64,000 bases of DNA from Eublepharis macularius (GCF_028583425.1 NC_072791.1:36029368-36093367); one strand, 5' to 3'. Shown: positions 1-11,000, counted from the first letter of the stretch. Numbers and translations: made by a program. Notes: generated from the letters alone by a model not told the origin.

Positions 1-924
1 ATTTGGAAATCCAGGTCTTGTGTTTTCTTCACTCTCCAAAGAAAACTGTAGTTTTAAATTAATGAATGGAATTGTATTATTTTTTATTAATAAAATTTAT
101 CAAAATATTGAAGCTGATAACTGTTTTTTGCATCAGTTGAAAAATGGCATAGAGATGTCATAGAACAAATAAACAAAACGTTTATTAAAGAAAATTGTCA
201 AAGAAAATAGGCTGGATGAAAACGTAAAAGAAATGGGAAAAAATACATATTTGTACACTCCCAGTTGATCAACTGTGATCCCACTGGAAGCAATCAGGAC
301 CAGTGGACAGGATTCCCTGGAATTCAGGAAATAAAAGAGAAAATAATCAAAATAAAAGTGTTTGTCTATTGGACTTTTGTGGATAAGATGGGTCTTATAT
401 CTAAGTAAATAACATTATAACTATACTTCTTGGATCTAGTTATGCTTAGAAACAGTTTTGTTTGTGATCTGTTCATTAGTAACAAACAGGAATCTCACAG
501 TTTGATGAGATGCATCCAAGTTAATTCAGATTTATTTGGGGTTTTTAAAGCTGCTTTCTTGGGCTGCTTTCTGAGAGCAACTGCCTCCAATTTAAAAATG
601 CAACAAAGGGGAAATGTGGGGGAAGAATTCTTGAGACTTTTTGAACTGAGACTTGCTACTTAGAGGCGCTATGTGCCTTCAATTTCTGTCTGCCCATGAC
701 TTTAGATAATCACATGATCAGTTCTTGTAACCGCTGCAGAAACAGATGTCATGGACTGTGTGGGCCCTAAAAATATATAAAGCAATTTGCCTACTTTCAG
801 TAATATAAAAGGCATATCCAACCGTGCTGCATAATAAGGGAACAAACTGTAATTTTGTTAAAGTTAAAATGATAATTTAAAACTACATTAAAACTACATT
901 AAATTCAATCTAAAATACCTTGGT
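1..924. other. AT-rich unique DNA, no gene seen
   Basis: No repeat family or coding signal is recognisable here. A 77-codon open frame at 430-663 on the plus strand has no recognisable domain and no splice or Kozak context that would support it. The composition suits ordinary vertebrate intergenic or intronic DNA. Confidence 0.6.
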
Positions 925-927
925 GGT

Positions 928-1125
928 GGTGGTGGAAAGTGCCATTCAGTCATAACTGACTTATGGTGACCCCTGCTGGTGTTTCCAAGGCAAGAGACTA
1001 ACAGAGGTGGTTTGCCATTGCCTGCCTCTGCATAGGGACCCTGGTCTTCTTTAGAGATTTCCCTTCCAATTACTAACCAAGGCCGTCCCTACTTAGCTTC
1101 CAAGATCTGGGCTATCCAGGTCAAG
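928..1125 (-). repeat. 5S-rRNA-derived SINE (Sauria type)
   Basis: On the minus strand, starting near 1125, the head matches the internal part of vertebrate 5S rRNA: it contains AAGCTAAGTAGGG followed by GGTTAGTAATTGGAAGGG, equivalents of the 5S A-box and C-box regions. The body then holds GGCAATGGCAAACCACCTC, and the tail ends in ATAAGTCAGTTATGACTG, which resembles the BovB 3' end. This 5S head with an RTE-like tail is the known layout of squamate 5S-Sauria SINEs, mobilised by BovB. The copy is diverged and lacks obvious target duplications. Confidence 0.75.
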
Positions 1126-1169
1126 AAAAAAATACCTTATGAACATTTAAAATGGCATCCATTTTTGTC

Positions 1170-1715
1170 CAAACTCAGACTGCCTCCAGAGTTTTCTAGG
1201 GTAGATTCTTTTACAACCTCACTTGACAGGCAGGTGGGTGGAATTCTCCCTGACCTCTTCTGGGAGACTGTTTCACAAGCATGGGGCAGCAGCCCTGCAA
1301 ACATACAAGCCTGGGCCATTACAGTATATGCCCTAGCCAGAGGGCTATAGACAATAGATCTTGCTGGGAAGGGTGAAGCTGACATATGGGGACATTTAAG
1401 AAGAGGTGGTTGTTCAAGTATATAGGCCCAAGGTCATGAAGTGCTGTAAAGGTGAGCAGCCCCATGAAGAGTACTCTAGTCTTTAAGTTACTGAAGTATA
1501 GAACAGGATGGCCAGATCGGATATCTGTAAATAGGGAGCCAGCTTTCTAATTAAACAAAGCAAGAAGAAAGCATTTTTCTCTGTCATAATCACCTGTTTC
1601 CCCAGTAGGAGAGCAGGATCCAACAAGACTCCTTGTTTCGTAACAGAGTCTTTCATTGAAAGTTGCACTCCATCGATGGTAGGAATTGCATTTAGAGTTA
1701 ATTCAGTGTAAAACT
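1170..1715 (-). mobile_element. L2-clade LINE fragment, 3' part of reverse transcriptase
   Basis: Minus-strand translation gives the L2 signature VLLDPALLLGKQV followed by a run ending in KLAPYLQISDLAILFYTSVT. It corresponds to the stretch of L2 ORF2 just after the RT palm (consensus: LGVILDPALSLEKQV ... DLATVIHAMVTSRL). Downstream sequence to about 1170 matches the shorter L2 C-terminal region with several stops. The copy is truncated at both ends and dead. Similar but longer copies lie at 15630-16735 and 26700-27955. Confidence 0.65.
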
Positions 1716-1744
1716 CATGACTGTGTAATCTAATATAAGGAAGT

Positions 1745-2535
1745 GCCTACTTCCGAGAACCATATGACTACACCGGTGAATAAAACCTTCAGTTATTTAT
1801 GGTGTTCTCATGTCCTATTTGAGGCTTCTGGCAGTGCAGAATTATTCAGGGAGTATTTTGAGCCTGTCTCAGATTTCATCCATCCATCTATCCTGTGAGG
1901 CGAAAAAGAGAGCACAGAGGGGTGGGAGGAGGAAAGTAAGTTAAAAATATTAATAAGTGAATTTGGTTGTCATGGGAACCAATTGTCTCAGGATCTCTGT
2001 TCCCGTACAACTATTAACCCCCTAGATCTTATTTATTATTCAAGGGGAATAATTGACTGAGAAAAAAGAAAATTGGTTGTCACTAAAAGGACAAGCCACT
2101 CCGTTGAATTTGACTCATTTGTATGCAATGAAAATGAATTTAGAAGGATGGATCATAGGCATCCCTAAACTGATTTGCATTTTGGTTGTTGCTCTGTTTT
2201 TCCTCCCTTTGCCGTCAATATGAACATATACGGAAAGGACTAAAGGCAGGGAAGGTGGAAACAAGGGAATAATCCTAAAACTATAATAGCTTTGAAATCT
2301 TTATATAGGTATTCATATGAGGCTTTCATCATCGTCTAAATTCACTGTTGCAAATCATATCATTGGCTATGTTGCTCAAGGTTGATGAAATCAATAGGGC
2401 AATCTGAACAGTTTTGCCTTGGTCATCAAAATGTGGGATATCCCAAGTCATAGCAAAATACTACATAGAGAAGCAGTTGACAAGAACTTCTTAAAGATCT
2501 AAGAAGGCAGAAAGGTGGTAATATTAGGTCTAAAC
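1745..2535. other. Unique DNA without recognised features
   Basis: No repeat family, reading frame or RNA gene was recognised. A few AT-rich blocks such as the one around 2100-2170 might be conserved, but nothing in the sequence decides this. Confidence 0.5.
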
Positions 2536-2539
2536 AAGT

Positions 2540-2662
2540 GGCTGGAGACTGTTGTTGTGGGGATAAAAATAGCATACTTTGTAAACTGCTCTGAGTGGGT
2601 GTTAAGTTATCCTGAATATTGAATGTTATTGTTATTGTTTGGTTGTTGTTGTTGTTGTTGTT
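2540..2662 (+). repeat. SINE 3' tail with (TTG)n run
   Basis: The text TTTGTAAACTGCTCTGAG and the following TTAAGTTATCCTGAA match the 3' part of the tRNA-derived SINE seen complete at 11001-11252. The head is missing, so this is a 5'-truncated copy. It is followed by a short T-rich stretch with GTT repeats at about 2635-2662, the usual tail-derived microsatellite of this family. Confidence 0.6.
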
Positions 2663-2977
2663 TTTGTTACTTTCTCAGGTGGCCACATGTCCCATGTAAT
2701 AAGTTTTTAAGTAGCCCCCACATGAAGTCTAGTTATTTGAAGTAATGTCTTACGCCCTTGGGAGCAAATGTTCCAAAACAGGACACAACACTATTCTTGT
2801 GAAGTGAAAGCCAAAGATGACTGAAGTGGAAGGTGCATTACTGATTCTGAAGTAGTCTCTCAAAATCAGGAGTGAATTTCTCACTTCAGGGCGCCTTGTT
2901 TTTCACCTCCAAGCCAGGCTGATTTTTCAGTCCAGCCATCAATTATTTCCACTTCCGGGCTTCAGGTTCTCACTTAG

Positions 2978-3420
2978 GTTTAGATTAGAGATGGGCACAA
3001 ACCAGAAAAAACCCGAACCATGTGGTTCATGGTTCGTCAAATTTCATGAACCACGAACTTTCACAAACCTGCCCCTGGTTCATGAACTGGTTCGTTTGGT
3101 TCGTGAAAATGGCACATCCAGGTCAGAAAATTATCGCTTCCAGGTCAGCAGATGGTCACTTCTGGGCCAGCAGAAGTTCACTTCCAGGTCAGCAGAAGGT
3201 CTGCAGGAAGTCCATTCCCTGTTGCCTAGGAAACTAATTGATTGGCACCAGGCTGTCTGCAATGACGAACCAAAAAATGAATCAAACGAACTAGCCTAAA
3301 GTTCGTGGTGGTTTGTCAGAAATGGGATCTGATGAACTGCTGGTTCGTGAACCACGAACTGGCCTGGTTCGTGCTTAATTTTCGTTCGTATTTTGGTTCA
3401 TGCCCATCTCTAGTTTAGAT
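2978..3420. mobile_element. Palindromic hAT MITE with 8-bp target duplication
   Basis: The element spans 2986-3412 (427 bp). Its left tip TAGAGATGGGCACAAACC is repeated inverted at the right end (TAGAGATGGGCATGAACC on the minus strand). It is flanked by a perfect 8-bp direct repeat GTTTAGAT at 2978-2985 and 3413-3420. An 8-bp duplication with short inverted repeats is the hAT signature. Both arms are packed with the motif GGTTCGTG and its complement in both orientations, probably transposase subterminal binding sites. No transposase is encoded; the frames at 2991-3299 and 3022-3237 are by-products. Confidence 0.88.
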
Positions 3421-3562
3421 CTTGCCTGTTCTTCCTATCACAGTTAGGATCTGAACCTAAAGGGAGTAAAGAGAAAAGTCCCTAAAATCTGCATCCCAGT
3501 GTATGAGTCATGCCCTCCATCACACAGGAAGTGTTCTGTTTTGGTTCAAGTTGATATGTTAA

Positions 3563-4062
3563 AAACAATATTTATTTATTTATTTTAAATTTGTGTTCCT
3601 CCCTCCCCGCGAGTGGGCTCAGGATGGATAACAACATATTAAAAATACAATTAAAAAATCATGTTCATTAAAAATAACACATTTAAAACAGGATGGTGGA
3701 CAGCCTTCACAGGGAGGGTTAAGATTTATACATCCCTTTTTTCCAGGCTGGTGGAGGCCCAGCCTCAGCCATATGCCTGGCAGAACTACTCTGTCTTGCA
3801 GGCCCAGCGAAAAGATAGTAGGTCCTGCCGGGCCCTGATTTCAGCAGACAAAGCATTCCATCAGGTGGGAGCCAGGACTGAAAAGGCCCTGGCTCTAATC
3901 GAGGCTAGATGGGCCTCCTTGGGGCCAGGGGCCTCCAACAGCTGTTTGTCCCCTGATCGGAGTGTCCTCTGGGGAATATATGGGGAGAGATGGTCCTGTA
4001 GATACGCTGGTCCCAGTCCGCACAGGGCCTTATAGGTCAATACCAGAACTTTGAATCACCTA
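3563..4062 (-). mobile_element. L2-clade LINE 3' end
   Basis: The minus strand holds the L2 ORF2 C-terminus and 3' UTR. It matches the copy at 15640-16050: blocks equivalent to CTTTAAGGCCC, CAGGTTGGG and the phrase around GGGACCACCTCTC recur. The left boundary holds ATTTATTTATTTA and CACTCGCGGGGAGGGAGG-type text, the usual squamate L2 tail region. It is heavily truncated and has no intact frame; the plus-strand frame at 3661-4035 is antisense to it. Confidence 0.7.
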
Positions 4063-4177
4063 CTCCTTTTCTTGTCTGAAGCCAGAAATGTAGCCCTTGC
4101 TTATTCTGAAGTAGTAAGTCTCATCCTTTCGTGGAATATACAGGAAAGTATTGACCCAACACTTATCATTCTGTGTA

Positions 4178-4437
4178 TCTAACAACAACAACGTTCAATT
4201 TATATACCGCCCTTCAGGACAACTTAACACCCACTCAAAGCAGTTTACAAAGTGTGTTATTATTATCCTCATAACAATCGCCCTGTGAGGTGAGTGAGGC
4301 TGAGAGAACTCTAAAAGAGCTATGACTGACCCAAGGTCACCCAGCTGGCTTCAAGTGGAGGAATGGATAATCAAACCCGATTCTCCAGATTAGTCCTGCT
4401 GCTCTTAACCACTGTACCAAACTGGCTCTTTTAACTA
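4178..4437 (-). repeat. tRNA-derived SINE, near full length
   Basis: Read on the minus strand from 4437 the sequence carries the SINE head with tRNA-like A box (GGTACAGTGGTTAAGAGCA) and B box (GGGTTTGATTATCC). The body includes CCAGCTGGGTGACCTTGGGT, and the tail runs to ATATAAATTGAACG. The organisation equals the copy at 11001-11252. The polymerase III boxes mark it as a retroposed SINE, not a tRNA gene, because no cloverleaf forms beyond the head. Confidence 0.75.
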
Positions 4438-4472
4438 TGAAACCAAACTGGCTCTACAAAAAATGGTGTTTG

Positions 4473-4711
4473 TTTTAGCCTAGGGCTGCCAGGACCAAGT
4501 TGGGAAATTCCTGGAGATTTTGAGGGTGGAGCCTGGAAAGAGTGGAGTTTGGGGAGTGGAGGGGCCTCAATGGAGTATAATGCCATAGAGTCTACTCTCC
4601 AAATCAGCCATTTTCTCCAGGGGAACTGATCTCTGTGGCCTTGAAATCAGTTGTAATTCCGAGAGATCTCCAGCTAAAATAGGGTTGGAGGCTGGCAACC
4701 CTATTTTATCC
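4473..4711. mobile_element. hAT MITE with imperfect 8-bp target duplication
   Basis: The element spans 4481-4703 (223 bp). Its ends are inverted: TAGGGCTGCCAG at the left and CTGGCAACCCTA at the right. Flanks are TTTTAGCC (4473-4480) and TTTTATCC (4704-4711), 7 of 8 bases alike. The interior phrase AATTCCTGGAGATTTTGAGG and TCTCCAGGGGAACTGATCT is shared with diverged copies at about 25527-25735 and 31305-31512, so this is a repeated family. It has no coding capacity. Confidence 0.75.
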
Positions 4712-6795
4712 CCTAAATAAAACCTACGTGATTCTTGTTAGTGTTACTTAATAACACATCCTTATATAACCTGGAGTGTTGGGAAGATAATCCTGTATCA
4801 TAAATAATTTAAATGATACTGATCACCATAATTCAAACAAATGTTACCCACTTTCCAAATAAAATCCAGCAATTAGCTCACTACAAAGCAGAAAGTGATA
4901 CATGCCAGGCTAAAATATACTATATGGTAAACGTGGTATAAACAAGGATTTTCAGCTAGTGATAAAAATAGTAACAAAGGGTTCACCATTTGCCATTTAA
5001 AAATTCTTCATTCCTGACTTTCCCATCATTTACTAGGTCTATTCTTGTAAATGAAAATTCTCATCTATAGGTGGCAGCAAACTTACACTACAAGGTGAAT
5101 GTCAGGCTTTTCAATTACTTTCAATTACTTGTTCATAATCATTTTACTTTGGTAAAGAAAGGAGTACATACAGATTATCGTCCAACGGCAGAGTGGGGGA
5201 ATGAGAGAAAAAATATATTGCTGTACCAGACCATAATTCGAGCTGCTGAGCAAAAGACCAGGAGGCAAAAAAAAAAAAAAGGATTTGAAAGCTAAAGCAA
5301 AGACACCAGTCAGACAAACACTAGATGCTTGCCTCTGCACATTCAAACCATTTAGTACTTCCGTACTATAAATCTACCACTTGGCAGTTAAGTGGCTTGT
5401 TTTAAATGCCAGCACAATGCAGTGTTCAACAAACAGAGAGGAGAGGCTGTTTCAACCATCCATGTTGTGACATGATGCTCTTATTCGTTCTCTTCATTAC
5501 AAATGTATTTTTAAAAATGCCCTTTTACTGATTCCCCAGCAAGTGAACCGGTATAGGGATACCGATGATGGGGTCTGCTAATCATGCACTCAAGATTAGG
5601 TGGGTGTGCGTCAAGGGACCAATTAACCAGTGCATTAGGTTTCAGTGGCTGAAATGGTCCAATTATCTCCTGGCCCCCTTTTAAAGAATCATTGCAGTAT
5701 TTTAAAGAAAGATTAAATTCAATTTATCGAAAAACAGGCCATTAAACCCTTGATATGCAATGCATTCTACACATCTGATTTCATAGCCCAAACCTGATTT
5801 TGTACGGAGATAATAGAAGCTAATGAAGGGAAGATGCTATTAGAGAAAACCAGGGTTCAATGATCATCGGAACCATCAATATTTGCATATTAAGCCCCAA
5901 GGACTTATTCTCATGACATCTGGTTTATTAGTAAGACTATATGAGCCAGAAAGTATTTTGCATAAAATTATTCACATTTGGGGGAAAGAAAAAAAAATCT
6001 GCTCCTCCCACTTTTTTCTTTTTTATAAGATTACAGGATAGAGCCAAATCCCAGAGAACAGGTATCATTATCCCAGAGGTATCATTATTTTCTGGTAAAA
6101 CCATTTATCATTTCTAACTGAACCCATGATATATAGTAGCCGATCACAACTGCTTGCCCTCACTTTACAGCATAAAGTTTTTTACTGACTGGGCAAAGTA
6201 ACATTTTAGAAGCCCATCTTTTATCTTGAGCCATGTAATAGAACAGGACGCTCAAGAGTTCTTCCTTGTTTTCATTTGTAATAGTTCTTTATTTCCTGCC
6301 TCTTAGAAATTTTATCTGTGCCCGACACAGCAGGAAGAAATGCAAAGCTTCTTAGCTGGGTCTTCTGGAACGCAGAGGATATTAACCCAGCAAACAAGTG
6401 GCCATGAGGTCTGCTCCTCTCACTGCGATTTCATTGCATATACAATGCAATGTATATGCAGGGATACTGGTTCAAGCCAGTGGTCCGTTGGTGTATACTT
6501 GTAAGAAAAAGAACATGAGAAGAGCCCTGCTGGATAAGACCAGTGGTGTCTCTAGCCTACCACTGCCTGGGCCACACCAGAGAGCCAAGAAATAAGGAAT
6601 AGAGGCCTTATAAATCTCTTAATCTTTGAAGAGCCACAAGACTCCTTTTTGTTTTCACTGTAGCAAATTCATACAGCTTCCTTTGGACTTTACCAACTAA
6701 AGTCTCGTACATACTTTTGAACACATGAAACAGTTTATAAAAATAAATATTGTCTACTCTGAAGGCTCTCTGGGGTCTCAGGTGGAGATCTTTCA
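4712..6795. other. Repeat-poor AT-rich stretch, no gene seen
   Basis: No repeat family is recognised over about 2 kb apart from a poly-A run at 5268-5280. The part 5480-5960 looks like a conserved non-coding element and is listed separately. The frames at 5071-5295, 6398-6595 and 6608-6796 are short and unsupported. Confidence 0.5.
5480..5960. promoter_or_regulatory. Candidate conserved non-coding element
   Basis: The block is free of recognisable repeats and simple sequence in a repeat-dense window. It carries many homeodomain or POU-like AT-rich cores (CCAATTAACC, AATATTTGCATATTAA, CCATCAATATTTGC) and has stops in all frames. That texture is typical of vertebrate developmental enhancers. 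This is inference from composition only; no alignment was possible. The boundaries are approximate. Confidence 0.3.
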
Positions 6796-6799
6796 CATT

Positions 6800-6895
6800 G
6801 CCTACTGGCTGATTCTTTTAACTGGAGATTTCGGGGATTGACCTGGGACCTTCTGCAAGCCAAGCAGATTCTCTCCCATTGAGCCATTCAGCCCC
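6800..6895 (-). repeat. tRNA-derived SINE head relic (second family)
   Basis: The minus strand reads GGCTGAATGGCTCAATGGGA, then GGTCCCAGGTCAATCCCC and CCAGTTAAAAGAATCAGCC. This is the head of the SINE family seen at 15395-15570 and 17107-17318. A-box-like and B-box-like segments are visible. The rest of the element is missing. Confidence 0.6.
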
Positions 6896-6934
6896 AACTG
6901 GCTGTAATTCTCCAGGATCTTGGGAAAGAGTTCT

Positions 6935-7217
6935 TTCCCAGCCCTAGAAAAGAGCAAAGAGTTCAGTAGCACCTCTAAGACTAACAAAATTAGTGGTAGA
7001 GTATGAGCTTTCGTGAGCCACAGCTCACTTCTCCAGATACCTTCAGATACCTTCTTCAGATACTTTTTCAGGAATCTGAAGAAGTGAGCTGTGGCTAACG
7101 AAAGCTCATACCCTACCACAAACTTTGTTAGTTTTATGGGTGCTACTGAACTCTTTGCTCTTTTCTACTGCTACAAACAGACTAACATGCCTACCCATCT
7201 TGATCCTTCCCAGCCCT
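6935..7217. mobile_element. Asymmetric foldback repeat with 11-bp target duplication
   Basis: The element spans about 6946-7206. A long inverted repeat pairs AGAGCAAAGAGTTCAGTAGC near the left end with GCTACTGAACTCTTTGCTCT on the right, around a short centre near 7050. The right arm extends roughly 38 bp further (CTACAAACAGACTAACATG and on) than the left. The flanks share TTCCCAGCCCT (6935-6945 and 7207-7217). Related copies: 33033-33220, and single-armed relics near 53105 and 59020. The class is uncertain, since the duplication is longer than the 8 bp expected for hAT. Confidence 0.7.
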
Positions 7218-8214
7218 GTGTGCTATAAATTTTTAAAATCTGGAACTGAATCTGGAACTTTTAAAATCTGGAACTGAATACATGAAAAGTAAGAGCACTG
7301 CCATTGAAATGAGCAGTGAACTAGGTTTGTACTGATCTGCCAGTCCTTGGACTTAAAATACATTCCAGATATGGAGGCTATATACAGGTGATCTTTATAA
7401 CACAGATGCTAGAGGCCTCATTGCCCACGTACATGTCAAAAATGCTTAATTAAAAAAAATGTTTGAAAAGAGATAACATTGAGACTAAAAGAAAAGAAAA
7501 AGAAATGTATACATCACAGAAAATAATCTATTATACAACTATTATACAACTTTTAACCCTCCAGAAAAAATCTTGTCTGTTTGCCGCTGAAATCTACCTC
7601 AATTGTGTGACTCTTTGAAGACAACCTGCCTTTTTAGCTGGATGCTTGGTGATAAGAGTGACAAGCTGTGTCCAGGTAGTGGTAGGGTGATGGACAAAAT
7701 GTGTAACAGGAATTTGCAGAGGAAAGCAACAGTAATGGGTCGACTTGTTTCACTAAGCATGCAAGAAATACTGTGACTGTATCTGAAAAAAGTATTTCTG
7801 GTTAGGTTTATGTATTTTTGGGGTTAATTTTATTGGGTATGTTTAAAGTTCGGTTATATTCTTCAACATAATTGGTTGGTTCTTTTTATTATTGCATCCA
7901 CTGCAATGTTCTTTGGTCTTAAGGATTCCTTGTATGATGACAGCTTACAAAACTCTCTTTCTGTATCTGCATATTCACAAACACAATCACATTCTGTTGT
8001 GACTGTGGAACAGAACCTATGTCTACAGCAGGAGGCATAATTCTTAATGGTTGGAGTCATCAAGGTTGAAGAACAGATTTAGCATCTATTCCCCTGGTAT
8101 TTGCTGAATGACTATGGTCCCACTGACATTCCCTTGGTACCTCCTTCTACTTTCTTCTCCATAAGTAAGTGCGCACCATTCATTCCATGTGGAAAATTAA
8201 GTGCTGAACTGGGG
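7218..8214. other. Unclassified DNA with a 66-codon frame
   Basis: No gene is supported. A short direct duplication lies at about 7232-7278 (TTTAAAATCTGGAACTGAA appears twice). The minus-strand frame at 7863-8063 is rich in Cys and His (CCRHRFC, CDCVC) and could be a decayed fragment of some mobile-element protein, but I do not recognise the family and do not call it coding. Confidence 0.4.
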
Positions 8215-8490
8215 GTATGGTAGTGTGTGTGGGAGAGAAAAGGAGGATAGCTTTAGAGATGTTGTGGAAGAGGAAACAAAGGACAGTGTGGGGCAGAGAG
8301 GGATGTTGGGTGCAGGGTGCAGAGAAAGCCAGCCAGTAGGTGTGTGCTGGATGAGAAAGGAGAGAAAGACACTCAGAAGAATGTTGAAGGAGAGGAAGCC
8401 AGGGAAATGTAGATGGGGGGTCATGGTAGGCAAGCTGGAGTGAAAAGAGGTGGAGAGATGGAGGGGAAAGGTTTGAGGCAACAAGGGAGA
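8215..8490 (+). repeat. Purine-rich strand-asymmetric tract
   Basis: About 275 bp of the plus strand is dominated by A and G (for example GGAGAGAAAAGGAGGA and GAAAGGAGAGAAAGACAC), with T as the minor base and very little C. The bias keeps both strands open, producing overlapping frames on plus (8201-8443) and minus (8180-8569, 8197-8508), so those frames are not evidence of coding. The minus-strand peptide is rich in Ser, Leu, Pro and His, as expected from pyrimidine tracts. Confidence 0.6.
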
Positions 8491-8875
8491 GGTCTCTGGG
8501 CCCTGCAATTCCCTTCTGCTTTTGAAATATCAAGGACTGTTCACCAGAATATCCATAAAAGTATACCACATTAGGAAAACTAAGATTCTATGAAAACAGA
8601 GTATTTTTGGCTTGACTAAACTTAGCTGTTATTATTCTCCCCAGTCCACAAAATGGAGAGTTCTGAGTTAGAAAAAGTCAGCACATTGGGGACTGATAGA
8701 GACATCCAGTTTACCACTGACTTCCTGATTGGTTATGTCCATCTTCTTCCTCTTGTCATATATGCCTGTCTGCATATCTACCATGAATGTATTCTGTGTT
8801 ATGTACTGGTCCTCTGAGGGCATGAGAAGTTTCTTATTGATGTTAAGGCAGTAGGTTATCTCACAAGTATTTACT

Positions 8876-9310
8876 TTTTCTTTCCCCGGTGCCTCCAGCA
8901 AGTGTCCTTGAAGGCTGGCTGCGGCCAGCTTGAAATGTATCTTTCTTGGGATCTGAGATAATTTCATTCTTTGTTCTGTCTAGCCTAAACCTAGCTTCTC
9001 CCTGACAACCCCCTGGCTCTTTCACACCCAAAACTTTAACGGCCCTTATCCTGATGGCGGGAACGTTCCCTATAACTAACATCACCAACCCCAATTACGT
9101 CACTTCTACCAATACTTGCTGAATCTCTAATCAAGTTACTTCAACCAATACACCTGTGTTTGCTGTGGAGAAATTGGAGATTCTTCCCGTCAAGGACTGA
9201 CACCTCTCTTCCCTCCTCACTCACTTCCCTCCTCTCTCTATGTTGTACCAGCATGTTGTGTATCAACAACTCCAGGAGAAAGTTTGCTTCTCTAAGCTAC
9301 ATATATTTAC
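8876..9310 (+). promoter_or_regulatory. Promoter- or LTR-like segment, unclassified
   Basis: The segment contains clustered promoter-type motifs: a CRE-like ATTACGTCAC, an E2F-like ATGGCGGGAAC, and repeated CCAAT boxes (ACCAATACTTG, ACCAATACACC) within about 120 bp, then a pyrimidine-rich stretch. The octamer TATTTACT occurs just outside both ends (about 8868-8875 and 9308-9315). No clear inverted terminal repeats or TG/CA ends were found. It could be an old LTR or a genuine promoter; the evidence does not separate them. Confidence 0.25.
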
Positions 9311-9334
9311 TGCTCTTCTGGACAGTTTAGTGCC

Positions 9335-9470
9335 TCCTCCCTACAATACAGCTGGAGAACTGGGGCTGAGAGGTATGGCTTGCCCAAGGCCACATGCTGA
9401 GCTCATGGCAGTAGCAGGATTTCAACCAGCAGAGTGCTGACTTGCAACCCAACCATTTAATGTTACAGCA
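9335..9470 (-). repeat. tRNA-derived core-type SINE relic
   Basis: The minus-strand sequence has GGTTGAAATCCTGCTACTGC (B-box region) followed by GCCTTGGGCAAGCCAT and CTCAGCCCC, the core order shared by MIR-like and squamate tRNA SINEs. It is strongly diverged. It belongs to the same broad type as 19506-19720 and 49076-49275. Confidence 0.5.
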
Positions 9471-9599
9471 GCTCTCAACAGCGCTCAACAGCAATGCTCA
9501 ACAGTGTCTCATCTTTCTGACTGAAAAGTGATTAAAGGGAAATGGAAGGCAACAGCTATGGCTCACTGGTTTAACAAGAACATTGAAGAACCATTCATA

Positions 9600-9735
9600 G
9601 CATTATCTTGGGGTAGGGTGGTAGCCTAATGGAACAGCACTCATCTTGCATATAAAGGGTCCCAGGACTAAAACCTAGTATTGCCTGTTAAAACAATCTC
9701 ATTTAGAAGAGCTGGGGGAGGCTAAGATATTTGGG
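9600..9735 (+). repeat. tRNA-derived SINE relic (second family)
   Basis: GGTGGTAGCCTAATGGAACA and CTTGCATATAAAGGGTCCCA correspond to the head and B-box region of the SINE at 15395-15570. The remaining text is degenerate, and no direct repeats were found. Confidence 0.4.
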
Positions 9736-10821
9736 AACAAGTGAGGACACTTAAAGGACAAAATTGTCTGACTCATTACAAAGAAGCTTTCAGTGTTCTC
9801 CTTCCAAAATACACCTTCCTGTAAACACACACATTTTAATCACTGTACTCAGCTTTCAAATAAAATCAATCCAGTCTTAATCCAGATTTCATTTATAATC
9901 TATATAATGCACAAGAAAAGAACATTTCTTAGTACTTTGTGTTTTTGACTTTGAAGTGACAGAGGTTCAGAAAAAAATCAACCACCTCTCAGAGCTGACT
10001 TTGTCAACAATTCTATTTAAAACTTCTAAGCATAAGAAAAGATAGAAATTCACTAGGGGCGTGTGAACCAAGTGTCTGAGAAAGCCATGTCTCTTCAGTT
10101 TCTGCCTGGACACATCCTGAAACTCAACGTCTATCTGAAATACCCAAACAAAATACAGCTGTATGTAGTCTAATTTCTAATGAACAGCATATGCTAGACT
10201 GGGCAACATATTCATTGTTCTCAGTCATAAGTCATTGTTTCACCTGCAATTTCCATGCATTTGGGCACAAGGATGTAAGTAGCTTAAATTTCCGCTTAAA
10301 CCAAAGGGTCTTCCCCCACATTCTAGAATATAACAAATAGGAAGGGGGAAGAGAAGCCTAGGAAAAAAGAGGCTGCAGGTTCCTAGAGAAGCCTAGGAAA
10401 AAAGAGGCTGCAGGTTTGAAAAAATGAGACAAAAAGGCATATGCCATTTATAGACTTTTTAGTAATATTAACGTAGTAAAAAGGATGCAAGACGAAGCTG
10501 CCAAATAACACAATGAAAGGACATTTTTTACATTTATTTGGTACCTAAAAGGGGTTTTGCTTTTTAAAGTAGTGTTATCTCTTGCTAAATGCCACTATAA
10601 TGTTTTAACTGTTTCAGGGCCCAATACAAAGTGCTGGTTTAGACATTTAAACAAGGAAGGGGTGGGGGGAATCACCCTTTACTACCTGATTGCTCTCCAG
10701 GTCAGTGGGGGATGACAGTGTTTTTATTTCTCCTTGCTGACCTGAACACACATGATGCTGCCTTATATTATATATCCAGCCTGATATTACATCCAGGGGC
10801 CCTGAAACTGGAAGGAATTCC
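9736..10821. other. Unique DNA with a 35-bp tandem duplication
   Basis: No gene or known repeat was seen. At 10350-10416 a 35-bp unit occurs twice in direct orientation; both copies contain AGAAGCCTAGGAAAAAAGAG. The rest is AT-rich and unremarkable. Confidence 0.6.
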
Positions 10822-11000
10822 CCTGTGTGTGTGTTATGTGCCATCAAGTCACTTCTGACAACAACCTCCAAAACATCCTGTCAATGACAGTGTTGCTCAG
10901 GTCTGGAAGCTGGGCTCCTTTTATTGAGTCAATCTGTCTCATGTTGGGTTTTCATACTGCCTTCCACTTTCCCTAGCATTGTTGTCTTCTCTAGTCACTG
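10822..11000 (-). mobile_element. BovB (RTE) LINE 3' end
   Basis: The minus strand reads GAGAAGACAACAATGCTAGG then AAAGTGGAAGGCAGTATG and later ATGAGACAGATTGACTCAAT. This matches the C-terminal coding end of the BovB copy at 63885-64000. It ends in CAGAAGTGACTTGATGGCAC followed by ACACAC, the BovB 3' tail that 5S-Sauria SINEs share. Only about 180 bp remain, so this is a 5'-truncated retrocopy. The SINE at 11001 directly abuts it. Confidence 0.75.

Noticed and set aside
928..1125. 5S rRNA gene
   Set aside because: Only the internal part of 5S is present, fused to a SINE body and BovB-like tail; diverged.
8180..8569. 129-codon minus-strand frame as a gene
   Set aside because: Created by the pyrimidine bias of the strand; overlapping frames exist on both strands.
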